Shown: positions 51,015 to 60,889 of the stretch, piece after piece | How the letters are laid out: every line of letters starts with the position of its first letter | Position numbering within the stretch: position 1 is the first letter of the stretch | Source of the DNA: Clostridiales bacterium UBA3678 | GTDB taxonomy: Bacteria; Bacillota; Clostridia; TANB77; CAG-508 | Direction of reading: 5' to 3' | Assembly (NCBI GenBank): GCA_002372935.1 | Contig: DFJF01000004.1 | Coordinates: forward strand, 136,331 to 200,330 | Length of the DNA: 64,000 bases | Program-made: the position numbers and the translations under genes | The notes under the pieces: generated by a model | Seen by the model: the letters and a program-made list of their open reading frames with translations, nothing else | Told to the model about the DNA's origin: nothing | Database searches by the model: none

Positions 51015-51063
51015 AATAATTTGCAATATAAAATAAAAAAGCACATACATATAAGTATGTACA

Positions 51064-51140
51064 TGGTGGGTCAGAAGGGAATCGAACCCCCGACACCGCG
51101 CTTAGAAGGCGCGTGCTCTATCCAACTGAGCTACTGGCCC
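51064..51140 (-). tRNA. tRNA-Arg(TCT)
   Basis: Complete cloverleaf: GGGCCAG acceptor, TAGCTCAGTTGGATAGAGCA D arm, CGCGC-CTTCTAA-GCGCG anticodon arm (anticodon TCT), TTCGATT T loop and encoded CCA. Acceptor position 4 pairs C with A69, a mismatch; the partner strand would fit a U at position 4. Confidence 0.92.
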
Positions 51141-51299
51141 ATATCAATTGAACAATTAATATAATAACACATAAAAAGCATAAAGTCAATAGAAATGCAA
51201 GAAAAATTTTATATCATCATGGACTTTAAATAAATTTGAAACTAATAATCTATTTTGCCCATTTCCCTAAATAAAAATGTGAAAATTATGTGAAAAATA

Positions 51300-51328
51300 T
51301 TTACAATAAAAATAAGAAATGGTATTAT
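51300..51328 (+). promoter_or_regulatory. Sigma-A-type promoter for the ABC operon
   Basis: TTTACA (51300-51305), 17-bp spacer, TATTAT (51323-51328), 37 bp before the start codon. Confidence 0.6.
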
Positions 51329-51364
51329 AAATCAGGAATAAGAAAAAGTAAGGAGGAAATCTTC

Positions 51365-52312
51365 ATGATTGAAGTAAAGAATTTCACAAAGAAATATGGA
51401 AATTTTGTAGCTGTTGACAATATCAGTTTTGTTGTAAATGATGGAGAGATAGTTGGGCTATTAGGACCAAATGGTGCAGGAAAAAGTACTACAATGAACG
51501 CAATTACAGGCTATATTGAGCAAACAGATGGAGAAATTACAGTAAATGGATATGACACAATAAAAAGATCAAAAAAATCAAAAAGAGAAATTGGCTATAT
51601 GCCAGAAGGAACACCATTATATATGGATTTAACAATAAAGGAATTTGTTACATATATGGCAGAACTTAGAAAGGTAAATAGAAAAGAAAGAAAAGCAAAA
51701 GTTCAAGAGGTTATAGAAAAAGTAGGTTTATCAGATATGCAAAATAAACTTATTAAAAATTTATCAAGAGGTCAAAAGCAAAGAGTAAGTTTAGCAGGAA
51801 CTTTAATTGGAGATCCAAAAGTACTAATTTTAGATGAACCAACTGTTGGGTTAGACCCAAAACAAGTTACAGAAATTAGAAGTTTAATAAAAGAACTTGG
51901 AAAAAAACATACAGTAATACTAAGTTCACATATATTATCAGAAGTTAGTCAAATATGTGATAAAGTTATAATTATCAATAAGGGGAAAATTGTTGCAGAA
52001 GATACACCAGAAAATCTAGAAAATAAAACATCAAACAGTAATATTGTGTATATAACAATAGAAGATCCAGAAAATAAAATTGAAACAATGAAAGATAAAA
52101 TAAATGGTATTAAAAATATAAAATTTATTGAGGAATTAGAAGACAAAACTAAAAAATATGAAATAACAGCAAATAAAGAAAATGAAGACCTTAGAAAAGA
52201 GATATTCAAAGAATTTGCTAAAGAAGGAATTACAATATTTGAAATGAAAAAACCAGAGGCAACTTTAGAAGATGCATTTATGAAAATAATAGGTGAAGGA
52301 GGGAAAAAATAA
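51365..52312 (+). CDS. ABC transporter ATP-binding protein (GldA-like)
   Basis: 315-residue ABC ATPase: Walker A GPNGAGKSTTMNA, signature LSRGQKQRVSLAGTL, Walker B VLILDEPTVGLDPKQ, and H-loop ILSSHILSE. Start taken at ATG 51365 after AAGGAGG; an earlier in-frame Met at 51290 lies upstream of the promoter. First of three coupled genes forming a Gld-like ABC-2 exporter. Substrate unknown. Confidence 0.92.
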   Translation: MIEVKNFTKKYGNFVAVDNISFVVNDGEIVGLLGPNGAGKSTTMNAITGYIEQTDGEITVNGYDTIKRSKKSKREIGYMPEGTPLYMDLTIKEFVTYMAELRKVNRKERKAKVQEVIEKVGLSDMQNKLIKNLSRGQKQRVSLAGTLIGDPKVLILDEPTVGLDPKQVTEIRSLIKELGKKHTVILSSHILSEVSQICDKVIIINKGKIVAEDTPENLENKTSNSNIVYITIEDPENKIETMKDKINGIKNIKFIEELEDKTKKYEITANKENEDLRKEIFKEFAKEGITIFEMKKPEATLEDAFMKIIGEGGKK

Positions 52313-52995
52313 TGTCAGCAATAATAAAAAAAGAATTAAAAAACTATTTTTTATCACCAATAGGTTATGTAGTAATAGGAATATTTTTAATAGCATTTAG
52401 TGCATTTTTCTATTTAACATCTGTTGCATCTTCAGAAATAAATTTAACATATTTATTTTACTACACTGCACTTTATGGGTTAATGTTTATAGCTCCATTA
52501 ATTACAATGCAAGCAATTGCAGGAGAAAGAAAAAGCGGTACAGACCAATTATTAATGACTTCACCTGTAAGTATAGTAAATATTGTAATAGGTAAATTTA
52601 TAGCTGCAATGATATTAATCATAATTCCAGTAATATTTACATTAATGTATTTTGCAATATTAGCACATTACAATCTACCAGATATACCTACATATTTAAC
52701 ATCAATATTAGGATTTTTGCTATTATCTATGACATACATATCATTTGGATTATTAGCATCTAGTATTACAGAATCACCAATAGTAGCTGCAATTGTAACT
52801 TTTGCTATAGTATTTGCATCAACATGGGTACCATATTTTGTAAGTTCTTTATCAGGATTATCTTTAATGGATATGTTTATAAAATTCCTTTATGGAACAA
52901 TTGATATAAAAGCATTGGTATTTTTTATTACAGCTACAGTACTATGTCTAGTAATTACAATAATTTTAATGCAAAGAAGAAAAAGTGTAGGATAG
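52312..52995 (+). CDS. ABC-2 type permease (GldF-like)
   Basis: 227 residues with six membrane helices: YFLSPIGYVVIGIFLIAFSA, then a coupling helix with QAIAGERKSGTDQLLMTSPV, and further helices to the end. The ATG overlaps the preceding stop by 1 nt (TAATG). With the ATPase upstream and the large extracytoplasmic partner downstream it forms a Gld-type three-part transporter. Confidence 0.88.
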   Translation: MSAIIKKELKNYFLSPIGYVVIGIFLIAFSAFFYLTSVASSEINLTYLFYYTALYGLMFIAPLITMQAIAGERKSGTDQLLMTSPVSIVNIVIGKFIAAMILIIIPVIFTLMYFAILAHYNLPDIPTYLTSILGFLLLSMTYISFGLLASSITESPIVAAIVTFAIVFASTWVPYFVSSLSGLSLMDMFIKFLYGTIDIKALVFFITATVLCLVITIILMQRRKSVG

Positions 52996-53011
52996 AAAGG
53001 AGAGAGAAGAT

Positions 53012-54616
53012 TTGAAAGAAAAAAAAGAAAAGAAAGAAAATAAACAAAATAAACAAAAAAATAATCCTAAAAAAGAACAATCTTTAAAAAAAGTTGATTC
53101 ATCAAAAGAGAAGAAATTAAATAAAAGGGCAGAATTTGCTAGTAAATTTAAAAAAAGATGGTTAATGAGTGGAATAAATACAATTTTATTAATAGCAATA
53201 TTAATAGCAGTTTTTGTATTAATAAATGTTGGTGTTAAATATATTGACCCAACAGCGATAGATTGTACTAAAAGCCAGGATTATACTCTTACAGACGAAA
53301 GTAAAGAAAGAGTAAAAAACATTGATAAAAATATAAATATATACTTTGTCGGATTTGAAGATTCAGATAAGGATTATACTTTGGCAAAACAATACAATAA
53401 GGCAAATTCAAAAATAAATGTGGAAATTGTAGACATAACCAAGAACTTGGAATTAGCTAATAAATATAACTTAAAATCTGATTCTCAAACAGTTATAGTT
53501 GAAAGTGGAGATAAATCAAGAACATTGGAATATTCTGATTTATATACTTATGATTCAAGTTATAATCAAGTAGATATCGCAGAACAAAAAATCACATCTG
53601 CAATATTAAATGTAACAACTGACGATGTACCAAATGTTTATTTCTTAACAGGTTATACAACGTTTTCACTAAATGAAAAGGGATATTTATCTAGATTTAA
53701 ATCATATTTAGATAATGAAGTTCTTACTTATGAAGAATTAAATATACTTAGTACTCGAAAAGTGCCAGACGATTGTTCGACATTAATTATCATGACACCA
53801 TCAAAAGATTTTGATGATTTAACTACAAATGCTATCATCGATTATATAAATAAAGGTGGAAACATATTATGGCTAAATGGTGTTTATGAAAAAGATCAAG
53901 AACTTAACAATGTAAATAAAATTCTTAGTCAGTATGGAGTAGAAAAATTTGAAAAAGGTGTAGTATACGAAACTAATAATTCAAATACAGTTTTAGGATA
54001 TGCAACATGTTTTATACCAACTATAGAAAGTTCTGATGTTTTGGATACAATAAAAGAAGACATGGGAGCAGTATTTTTCAACCCAACAAAGATCAATATA
54101 AATAAAGATAAATTATCTGATTTAAATGTAGAAGAAACAGATCTAATTACATCTTCAGATACAACATATTTTACAACAAACCTAAAATCAGATTTTAATT
54201 CAAAAAAAGATACAAAAGGATCATTTGTATTAGGTGCACAACTTGTAAAGACAATTTCAAGTGATGATAAATCTTCAGAAAATAATTCTTCAGAAGAGGA
54301 TTCAAATGCTGTAAAATCTAAACTTATGATTTATGGTGATGATTGGTTTATTTCAGATCAAACAGTACAAAGTGGTCAATATCAATCTTATGTTGTAGAT
54401 CTAGGAAATAATGCAGATGTAGCATTAAATTCTATAGCATACTTAACAAATAATGATCAAGATATAACAATAAGAAAAACTTATTCAGATTCAGAAACAA
54501 CATTTACGCCAACAGATAAAGAAAAATTAACAATTATGTACATTATTTTTGTGGTTCCACTAGTTATTATAGTTATAGGAATTGTAGTTTGGTTAACAAG
54601 AAAACATAGAGTATAA
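53012..54616 (+). CDS. GldG-family extracytoplasmic ABC component
   Basis: 534 residues: strongly basic cytoplasmic N terminus, one membrane helix near residues 50-75, a large outer domain of the Gldg_ABC/DUF4350 type with TLTDESKERVKNIDKN, VYFLTGYTTFSLNE, LNGVYEKDQELNNVN, and a final membrane helix ending RKHRV. TTG start preceded by AAAGGAGAG. Cotranscribed with the two genes upstream. Confidence 0.82.
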   Translation: MKEKKEKKENKQNKQKNNPKKEQSLKKVDSSKEKKLNKRAEFASKFKKRWLMSGINTILLIAILIAVFVLINVGVKYIDPTAIDCTKSQDYTLTDESKERVKNIDKNINIYFVGFEDSDKDYTLAKQYNKANSKINVEIVDITKNLELANKYNLKSDSQTVIVESGDKSRTLEYSDLYTYDSSYNQVDIAEQKITSAILNVTTDDVPNVYFLTGYTTFSLNEKGYLSRFKSYLDNEVLTYEELNILSTRKVPDDCSTLIIMTPSKDFDDLTTNAIIDYINKGGNILWLNGVYEKDQELNNVNKILSQYGVEKFEKGVVYETNNSNTVLGYATCFIPTIESSDVLDTIKEDMGAVFFNPTKININKDKLSDLNVEETDLITSSDTTYFTTNLKSDFNSKKDTKGSFVLGAQLVKTISSDDKSSENNSSEEDSNAVKSKLMIYGDDWFISDQTVQSGQYQSYVVDLGNNADVALNSIAYLTNNDQDITIRKTYSDSETTFTPTDKEKLTIMYIIFVVPLVIIVIGIVVWLTRKHRV

Positions 54617-54630
54617 ATGAATAAAAATTA

Positions 54631-54665
54631 AAATCTCTCATAAAATATAAAAATATGGGAGATTT
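54631..54665 (+). terminator. Terminator of ABC operon overlapping the next ribosome site
   Basis: AAATCTCTCATA / TATGGGAGATTT hairpin followed by Ts. The GGGAG in its right arm is also the ribosome site of the gene that starts at 54669. Confidence 0.75.
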
Positions 54666-54668
54666 TTT

Positions 54669-55685
54669 ATGATTATTTTTTCTATTATTGGAGCATTAAT
54701 TGGTGCAGGTTTTGCATCTGGACAAGAGATTTATATATTTTTTTATAAATATGGAATTTATGGAATATTTGGGTTAATATTATGTAGTTGTTTAATTTCT
54801 TATGTAATTTATAAAACACTGAAAATTTGCTATAAAGATGAAAAAATTAGAAATTACAAAGATTTTTTAAACAAGATATTTTATTTTAAGAAAAACAAGC
54901 AGATTCCAAAAATAAAATATTTAAACTTAACATATATAACAAATTTAATAGTAAATGTATTTTTATTAATGTCATTTTATATAATGATATCAGGATTTGG
55001 AACATATTTTGAAGAAGAATTTGGAATAAATAAAATTTTGGGATCAGGAATTTTAGCATTATGTAGTTATTTTATTCTAATAAAAGATATAAAAGGAGTA
55101 ACAAAGGCAAATTCTGTAATAGTTCCAATACTTATTGTATTAATTATTACGATTGGAATAAAAAATTGTATAACAATAAATTTTAAAAATATAGAATTGA
55201 AATTTAATTTAAGTTGGATATTGCAGTCAATATTATACTGTAGTTATAATATGATTCTTGTAATTCCAGTAGCGGTTAATTTGTCAAAATATATAAAAAG
55301 TAAAAAAGATATAAAAATAATATCAATAATATGTGGAATAATAGTATTTATATTGGCACTTTCAATATATTTATTATTAACAAATATTAATAAAGAAGAA
55401 ATATCAAAAATAGAAATGCCAGCAATATATTCAGTAAATAATAAATTTCAAGCATATGGATTAGCATACGGAATAGCTGTGTTGCTGTCCATATTTTCAA
55501 CAGAAATATCAGCAGGAATAAGTTTCTTGCATAATGTTACAAAAGATAAAAAAAGTTTTCCACAAATTGTTGGAATAATGTGCATAAGTGGAGTATTAAT
55601 TTCAAATATTGGATTCTCAAATTTAGTAAAAATGTTATTTCCACTATTTGGATATTTAGGGATACTTCAAATAGTTGCACTTTAG
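54669..55685 (+). CDS. YkvI-family membrane transporter-like protein
   Basis: 338 residues, about ten membrane helices. Starts IIGALIGAGFASGQEIYIFF, the signature of the YkvI group of LeuT-fold proteins related to spore germination transporters. Substrate unknown. Its ribosome site lies in the 3' arm of the terminator hairpin of the gene before it, so translation may need that stem to open. Confidence 0.75.
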   Translation: MIIFSIIGALIGAGFASGQEIYIFFYKYGIYGIFGLILCSCLISYVIYKTLKICYKDEKIRNYKDFLNKIFYFKKNKQIPKIKYLNLTYITNLIVNVFLLMSFYIMISGFGTYFEEEFGINKILGSGILALCSYFILIKDIKGVTKANSVIVPILIVLIITIGIKNCITINFKNIELKFNLSWILQSILYCSYNMILVIPVAVNLSKYIKSKKDIKIISIICGIIVFILALSIYLLLTNINKEEISKIEMPAIYSVNNKFQAYGLAYGIAVLLSIFSTEISAGISFLHNVTKDKKSFPQIVGIMCISGVLISNIGFSNLVKMLFPLFGYLGILQIVAL

Positions 55686-55709
55686 ATAAATATATAAGTT
55701 GATGATCAG

Positions 55710-55772
55710 TTGGGAACAGATTTTTTCTGATACTAAAAAATAATTGGGAACAGAAAAGAACTGTTCCCAATT
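55710..55772. repeat. TTGGGAACAG palindromic repeat, bidirectional terminator
   Basis: A partial copy TTGGGAACAG (55710-55719) is followed by a perfect hairpin AATTGGGAACAG / CTGTTCCCAATT (55742-55772). Lies between convergent genes. Same plan as 2379-2441: lone arm plus hairpin. Confidence 0.8.
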
Positions 55773-55774
55773 GA

Positions 55775-58192
55775 CTATTTTACAACTATATTGCAAATTC
55801 TATTTTTTACATATATTATTTTAGCAATAGCTTTTCCTTCAATTCTACCACTTACAGATGCCAAAGCCTTCTCTTTTACAGAATCTTCTTGTTCATCTAA
55901 AACAATCTTAATATTAGCTCTAAGCTTGCCATTGACCTGAACAGGCAAATCAATTTCATCATCAATTGTTTTTGCTTCATCATAAGAAGGCCATTCATAA
56001 GTTGAAATATCTTCTTCAAAGCCAATCAATTTATTTAATTCTTCTGTAATATGTGGAGCAAAAGGATTAAGTAAGGTCAAAAATGTTTTGAATTCTGTTT
56101 TGTTAATTCTTTTTAACTTATAAAATTCATTAACCATGGTCATGAAAGTAGAAATACAAGTGTTAAACTTCATTTCTTCAATATCATTTGTAACTTTTTT
56201 TATAGCTTTATTCATCATCTTATCAGTTTCTTTTGTAAATGTATCTCCATCAACAAGAAAATCTTGCATATTCCAAACTCTATCTAAGAATTTACCACAG
56301 CCACGGATACTTTCCATAGACCAAGCAGCTGTTTGATCAAAAGGTCCCATAAACATTTCATAAACCCTGAATGTGTCTGCACCAAATTCATTTATAATAT
56401 CATCTGGATTTATGACATTTCCTTTAGATTTAGACATTTTTTCACCATTTGTACCAAGAATCATACCATGAGAAGTACGTTTAGCATAAGGCTCTTTTGT
56501 TGGGACAACCCCAATATCATATAAAAATTTATGCCAAAATCTTGAATATAATAAGTGAAGAGTAGTATGTTCCATTCCACCATTATACCAGTCAACTGGA
56601 CTCCAATATTCTAAATCTTTTTTAGATGCCAAACTGTCATTATTATGTGGATCCATATATCTTAAATAATACCAACTTGAACCAGCCCATTGAGGCATTG
56701 TATCTGTTTCACGCTTTGCAGGTCCACCACATTTTGGACAGGTTGTGTTAATCCAATCTGTTTGCTTTGCAAGTGGAGACTCGCCATTTTCTCCAGGTAA
56801 AAAATCCTTAACTTCAGGTAATTTCAAAGGTAGATCTTTTTCATCAACTGGCTGCCAACCACAATGTTCACAATAAACCATAGGAATTGGTTCACCCCAA
56901 TATCTTTGACGAGAAAATACCCAATCACGTAATTTATAATTAATCTTTTTATGTCCTATTTTAGTATCTTCTAAATATTTAATAACTTTTTTCTTGGCAT
57001 CTGAAACAGATAGACCATTTAGAAATCCAGAATTTACTAAAATTCCAGTTGCAACATCTGTGAAAGCTTCTTTTGATAAATCAATATCTTCACCAGAATT
57101 TGGTTTTACAACTTGTACAATAGGTAATCCAAATTTTGTTGCAAATTCAAAATCTCTAGAATCATGTGCGGGAACAGCCATAATAGCTCCTGTTCCGTAG
57201 CTTGATAGAACATAATCTGAAATCCAAATAGGAATTTCTTTGTTTGTTAAAGGATTGATTGCTTTTATACCTTTTATTTCAATACCAGTTTTATCTTTAT
57301 TAATTTCTGAACGCTCAAAATCAGATTTTAATGCAGCTTTTTTTTGATAATCTTTTATTTCATCAAGATTTGTAATTTTATCTGCAAATTTTTTTATTAA
57401 TTCATGTTCTGGAGCAATAACCATATATGTAGCACCAAATAAAGTATCTGGACGTGTAGTGTAAACAATTAATTCATAGGAAGAATCCGCTATTTTAAAT
57501 TTAACTTCAGCTCCCTCAGAACGACCAATCCAATTTTTTTGTTGAATTTTAATTTTATCAAGATAATCAACATCATCTAAATCATCAATTAGTCTTTGTG
57601 CATATTCAGTAATTTTTAACATCCATTCAGATTTCTCTTTCTGAATAACAGGGCTTCCACATCTTTCACAAACACCATTTACAACTTCCTCGTTTGCAAG
57701 TCCAACTTTGCATCCAGTGCAGAAATTGATTGGCATTGTAGCTTTATAAGCTAAACCATGTTTATATAATTGAATAAAAATCCATTGAGTCCATTTATAA
57801 TAATCAGGATCAGTTGTATTTATAACTCTTGACCAATCAAAAGAAAAACCTACGGATTTTAATTGTTCTGTAAAATGTGCAATATTTTTTTCAGTCGTAA
57901 TTTTTGGATGAACATTAGTCTTAATTGCGTAATTTTCTGCAGGAAGACCAAATGCATCAAAACCTATAGGGAAGAGAACATTATAGCCTTGCAATCTTCT
58001 TTTTCTTGCAATAATGTCAAGAGCAGTATAACTACGTGGATGTCCAACATGAAGTCCTTGACCAGATGGATATGGAAATTCAATTAATCCATACCATTTT
58101 TTCTTTTTATAATCTTTTTTGGCATAAAAAGTACCTTCTTTTTCCCATTTATTTTGCCATTTTTTTTCTATTTTTTTAAAATCATATGCCAT
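55775..58192 (-). CDS. leuS: Leucyl-tRNA synthetase
   Basis: Class I aminoacyl-tRNA synthetase, 805 residues, standard length. HIGH-type motif [16 protein letters not shown], editing (CP1) domain with GRSEGAEV and [14 protein letters not shown], zinc-like Cys pairs, and KMSKSKGN. Start taken at ATG 58192 with GAAAGGA upstream. Transcribed leftward from its own promoter, divergent from gdpP. No T-box leader is seen. Confidence 0.97.
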   Translation of the reverse strand: MAYDFKKIEKKWQNKWEKEGTFYAKKDYKKKKWYGLIEFPYPSGQGLHVGHPRSYTALDIIARKRRLQGYNVLFPIGFDAFGLPAENYAIKTNVHPKITTEKNIAHFTEQLKSVGFSFDWSRVINTTDPDYYKWTQWIFIQLYKHGLAYKATMPINFCTGCKVGLANEEVVNGVCERCGSPVIQKEKSEWMLKITEYAQRLIDDLDDVDYLDKIKIQQKNWIGRSEGAEVKFKIADSSYELIVYTTRPDTLFGATYMVIAPEHELIKKFADKITNLDEIKDYQKKAALKSDFERSEINKDKTGIEIKGIKAINPLTNKEIPIWISDYVLSSYGTGAIMAVPAHDSRDFEFATKFGLPIVQVVKPNSGEDIDLSKEAFTDVATGILVNSGFLNGLSVSDAKKKVIKYLEDTKIGHKKINYKLRDWVFSRQRYWGEPIPMVYCEHCGWQPVDEKDLPLKLPEVKDFLPGENGESPLAKQTDWINTTCPKCGGPAKRETDTMPQWAGSSWYYLRYMDPHNNDSLASKKDLEYWSPVDWYNGGMEHTTLHLLYSRFWHKFLYDIGVVPTKEPYAKRTSHGMILGTNGEKMSKSKGNVINPDDIINEFGADTFRVYEMFMGPFDQTAAWSMESIRGCGKFLDRVWNMQDFLVDGDTFTKETDKMMNKAIKKVTNDIEEMKFNTCISTFMTMVNEFYKLKRINKTEFKTFLTLLNPFAPHITEELNKLIGFEEDISTYEWPSYDEAKTIDDEIDLPVQVNGKLRANIKIVLDEQEDSVKEKALASVSGRIEGKAIAKIIYVKNRICNIVVK

Positions 58193-58235
58193 TTTATCAA
58201 GTCCTTTCTTTTCAACCTGGAACAGATTTTTCAAT

Positions 58236-58265
58236 ATTATACATCAGGAAGACTACATAAGTCAA
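58236..58265 (-). promoter_or_regulatory. Sigma-A-type promoter for leuS
   Basis: Minus-strand TTGACT (58260-58265), 18-bp spacer, TATAAT (58236-58241). Confidence 0.75.
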
Positions 58266-58275
58266 GGAGTTTTTA

Positions 58276-58304
58276 TTGACAAAAGCGTAAAATAGAGGTA
58301 AAAT
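58276..58304 (+). promoter_or_regulatory. Sigma-A-type promoter for gdpP-rplI-dnaB
   Basis: TTGACA (58276-58281), 17-bp spacer, TAAAAT (58299-58304), 27 bp before the gdpP start. Confidence 0.75.
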
Positions 58305-58331
58305 ATAGAATGTAAAAGGAGAGAAAAATCT

Positions 58332-60338
58332 ATGCAAAATAGCAATAGAAGAATATTTGATAGCTTAGTATCAAGAACTAAAATATATTTAGTATTAATA
58401 TTTATTTTATTAGTAGTTATTTGTGTTTTAAAACCAATATTAATAATACCAGCAATATTATTATTCATTATAATAATGTTATACACTTTTTTTGCAAACA
58501 ATAGAAGAAAAAGTGAAATTTCACAGCACTTACAAGAACTAACTTTAAATGTTAATTCAGCTGCTAAAAATAGTTTAATTCATTCACCATTTCCATTAAT
58601 AATTTTAGAAACAGATGGAAATATAATTTGGAGAAGTACAAGATATGTTTCAGAATTTGCAAACGAAGATATGTCATCATATATAGAGGATTTACTTAAA
58701 GAAATCAATAAGAAAATAGAAGAGCAAGATGGAAAAGAAAAAAATATAAAAGAGCAAATAAAAATAGGAAATAATAACTATAAAGTAATAGGAGAATTTA
58801 TACAATCTGGTAGATTAGACAGAAACAAAGATAAATATATGATGATTCTATATTTTATAGATGAGACAGAAGAGATCAAATTACAAAAAGAATATGAAGA
58901 TTCACAAAATTGTGTTGGAATAATAATGGTCGACAATTATGAAGAAACAATGTTACAAATAGATGCAGAAGAAAGACCACAAGTTATAGCTGAAATGGAA
59001 AAAATCATATACGAGTGGGCAAACAAGATTGATGGCATTTTAGTAAAGTCAGATAGAGATAGATTTGTTTATATATTTGACCACAAATATTTATCAACAA
59101 TAAAAGAAGAAAGATTTGTAATATTAGATACAATTAAAGAAATAAATAGTTCAATACAAATAACATTAAGCATTGCAATTTCAGATGATGGTTCAACAAA
59201 TAAAGAGAAATATAAAACTGCACAAGCAGCAATGGATGTTATATTAGGACGTGGTGGAGATCAAGCAGCAATAAGAGAAAATGAAAAATATCAATTTTTT
59301 GGTGGAAGGACTACAGAATTTGAAAAGAGAACAAAGGTTAAGGCAAGAATTGTAGCACATGCATTAGAAGAATTAATATCAGAAACTGATAACATAATGA
59401 TTATGGGACATAATAATCCAGATATAGATGCATTAGGATCTGCTCTTGGAATTTATAGATTAGCAAAAAGTAAAGGAAAAGAAGTTCACATTGTTGCTGA
59501 AACAGAAGGCATGGCATTAAAAGCAATATCAGAGAGTTTGAAAAGTGATGGACAATATACAGGTGTAATTGTAAATAATGAAATAGCAGAAAACATCATA
59601 ACACCAGAAACATTGCTAATTATAGTAGACACAAATAAAGCAAGTCATGTAGAAGATCCAATATTATTAGAAAAAACAAATAAAATAGCTATAATAGACC
59701 ATCATAGAAGAAGTACAGATTTTATTAAAGAAAGTATATTAACATTTCAAGAAGTATATGCTTCATCTGCTGCAGAGCTTGTAACTGAGCTATTACAATA
59801 TGCAGAATCACAACCTAAACTTACAACATTAGAAGCAGAGGCATTATATGCTGGAATAATGATGGACACAAAAAACTTTACATTTAAAACAGGGGTAAGA
59901 ACATTTGAGGCGGCTGCATATCTTAGAAGATATGGCATTGATATAATAAAAGTAAAAAAATGGTTTCAGAGTGATTTGGAAACATACAAAAAAATCACAG
60001 AAATAATAGATAAAACAGAAATAATTAAGGATTATATTGGAATTTCAATTTACGAAAATGATGACAAAAATTCAAATATTATATGTGCTAAAGCTGCTGA
60101 TGAAATGCTTACAATAGGAGATATTACAACATCATTTGTAATAGGAAGAACAGGAGAAAAGGTAAATATCAGTGGAAGATCAATAGGAGAAATAAATGTA
60201 CAGTTAATTCTTGAAAAATTGGGCGGAGGAGGACACAGTACTCTTGCAGGAGCTCAATTAGAAGGAAAAACGATTCAAGAAGCGAAAGAGGAATTAATTC
60301 AAAAAATAAATGAATATTTCGATGAAGAAAAAGGATAA
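58332..60338 (+). CDS. gdpP: c-di-AMP phosphodiesterase GdpP
   Basis: 668 residues: two N-terminal membrane helices, PAS domain, degenerate GGDEF domain (about residues 185-310), then DHH-DHHA1: MGHNNPDIDALGSALG, LIIVDTNK, AIIDHHRRSTDF, and GGGGHSTLAGAQLEG. It cleaves c-di-AMP and sets turgor, wall and potassium homeostasis. First gene before rplI and dnaB, a common Bacillota order. Confidence 0.95.
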   Translation: MQNSNRRIFDSLVSRTKIYLVLIFILLVVICVLKPILIIPAILLFIIIMLYTFFANNRRKSEISQHLQELTLNVNSAAKNSLIHSPFPLIILETDGNIIWRSTRYVSEFANEDMSSYIEDLLKEINKKIEEQDGKEKNIKEQIKIGNNNYKVIGEFIQSGRLDRNKDKYMMILYFIDETEEIKLQKEYEDSQNCVGIIMVDNYEETMLQIDAEERPQVIAEMEKIIYEWANKIDGILVKSDRDRFVYIFDHKYLSTIKEERFVILDTIKEINSSIQITLSIAISDDGSTNKEKYKTAQAAMDVILGRGGDQAAIRENEKYQFFGGRTTEFEKRTKVKARIVAHALEELISETDNIMIMGHNNPDIDALGSALGIYRLAKSKGKEVHIVAETEGMALKAISESLKSDGQYTGVIVNNEIAENIITPETLLIIVDTNKASHVEDPILLEKTNKIAIIDHHRRSTDFIKESILTFQEVYASSAAELVTELLQYAESQPKLTTLEAEALYAGIMMDTKNFTFKTGVRTFEAAAYLRRYGIDIIKVKKWFQSDLETYKKITEIIDKTEIIKDYIGISIYENDDKNSNIICAKAADEMLTIGDITTSFVIGRTGEKVNISGRSIGEINVQLILEKLGGGGHSTLAGAQLEGKTIQEAKEELIQKINEYFDEEKG

Positions 60339-60428
60339 TTAAAACATTAGATAATTGTTAGAATTTTTAAAATCTTCACAGAGATATGAATTATAATAAA
60401 TTATAATAAAAAACTAAAAGGAGCGAAA

Positions 60429-60875
60429 ATGAAAGTTATTTTAAAAGAAAACATTAAATCAATAGGGAAAAAAGATGAAATTATAAATGTTTCTGATGGA
60501 TATGCAAGAAATTACCTATTTGTAAAGGATTTAGCGGTTGAAGCAACACCAGGGAATTTAGCAAAATTACAAACAAAGAAAGATTCACTAGCATTTAAAA
60601 AATCACAAGAAAAAGAAGAAGCTAAAAAAATTGCAGATAAGCTTTCAAAAATTACATTAGAATTTAAAGTAAGAGCTGGAGAAAATGGAAAAATTTTTGG
60701 TGGAGTTTCAAACAAAGAAATAGCAGAAAAATTAAATAAAGACTATAAAATACTGGTAGACAAGAAAAAAATTGATTTAAAAGAACCAATAAAAATTTTA
60801 GGAGTAAAAAGGGTAGAGATAAAATTATTTGAGGGTGTAACAGGAATTGTAAAAATTTCAACCATAGCAGAGTAA
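60429..60875 (+). CDS. rplI: 50S ribosomal protein L9
   Basis: 148 residues with N-terminal [20 protein letters not shown] and [10 protein letters not shown], a long connecting helix, then the C-terminal domain with [13 protein letters not shown]. Standard L9 of the large subunit. Located between gdpP and dnaB, 14 nt before the latter. Confidence 0.97.
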   Translation: MKVILKENIKSIGKKDEIINVSDGYARNYLFVKDLAVEATPGNLAKLQTKKDSLAFKKSQEKEEAKKIADKLSKITLEFKVRAGENGKIFGGVSNKEIAEKLNKDYKILVDKKKIDLKEPIKILGVKRVEIKLFEGVTGIVKISTIAE

Positions 60876-60889
60876 GAGGAAGTGAAAAA

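Noticed and set aside
58193..58331. T-box leader before leuS
   Set aside because: Only about 40 nt lie between the promoter and start codon; no room for a T-box specifier and terminator.
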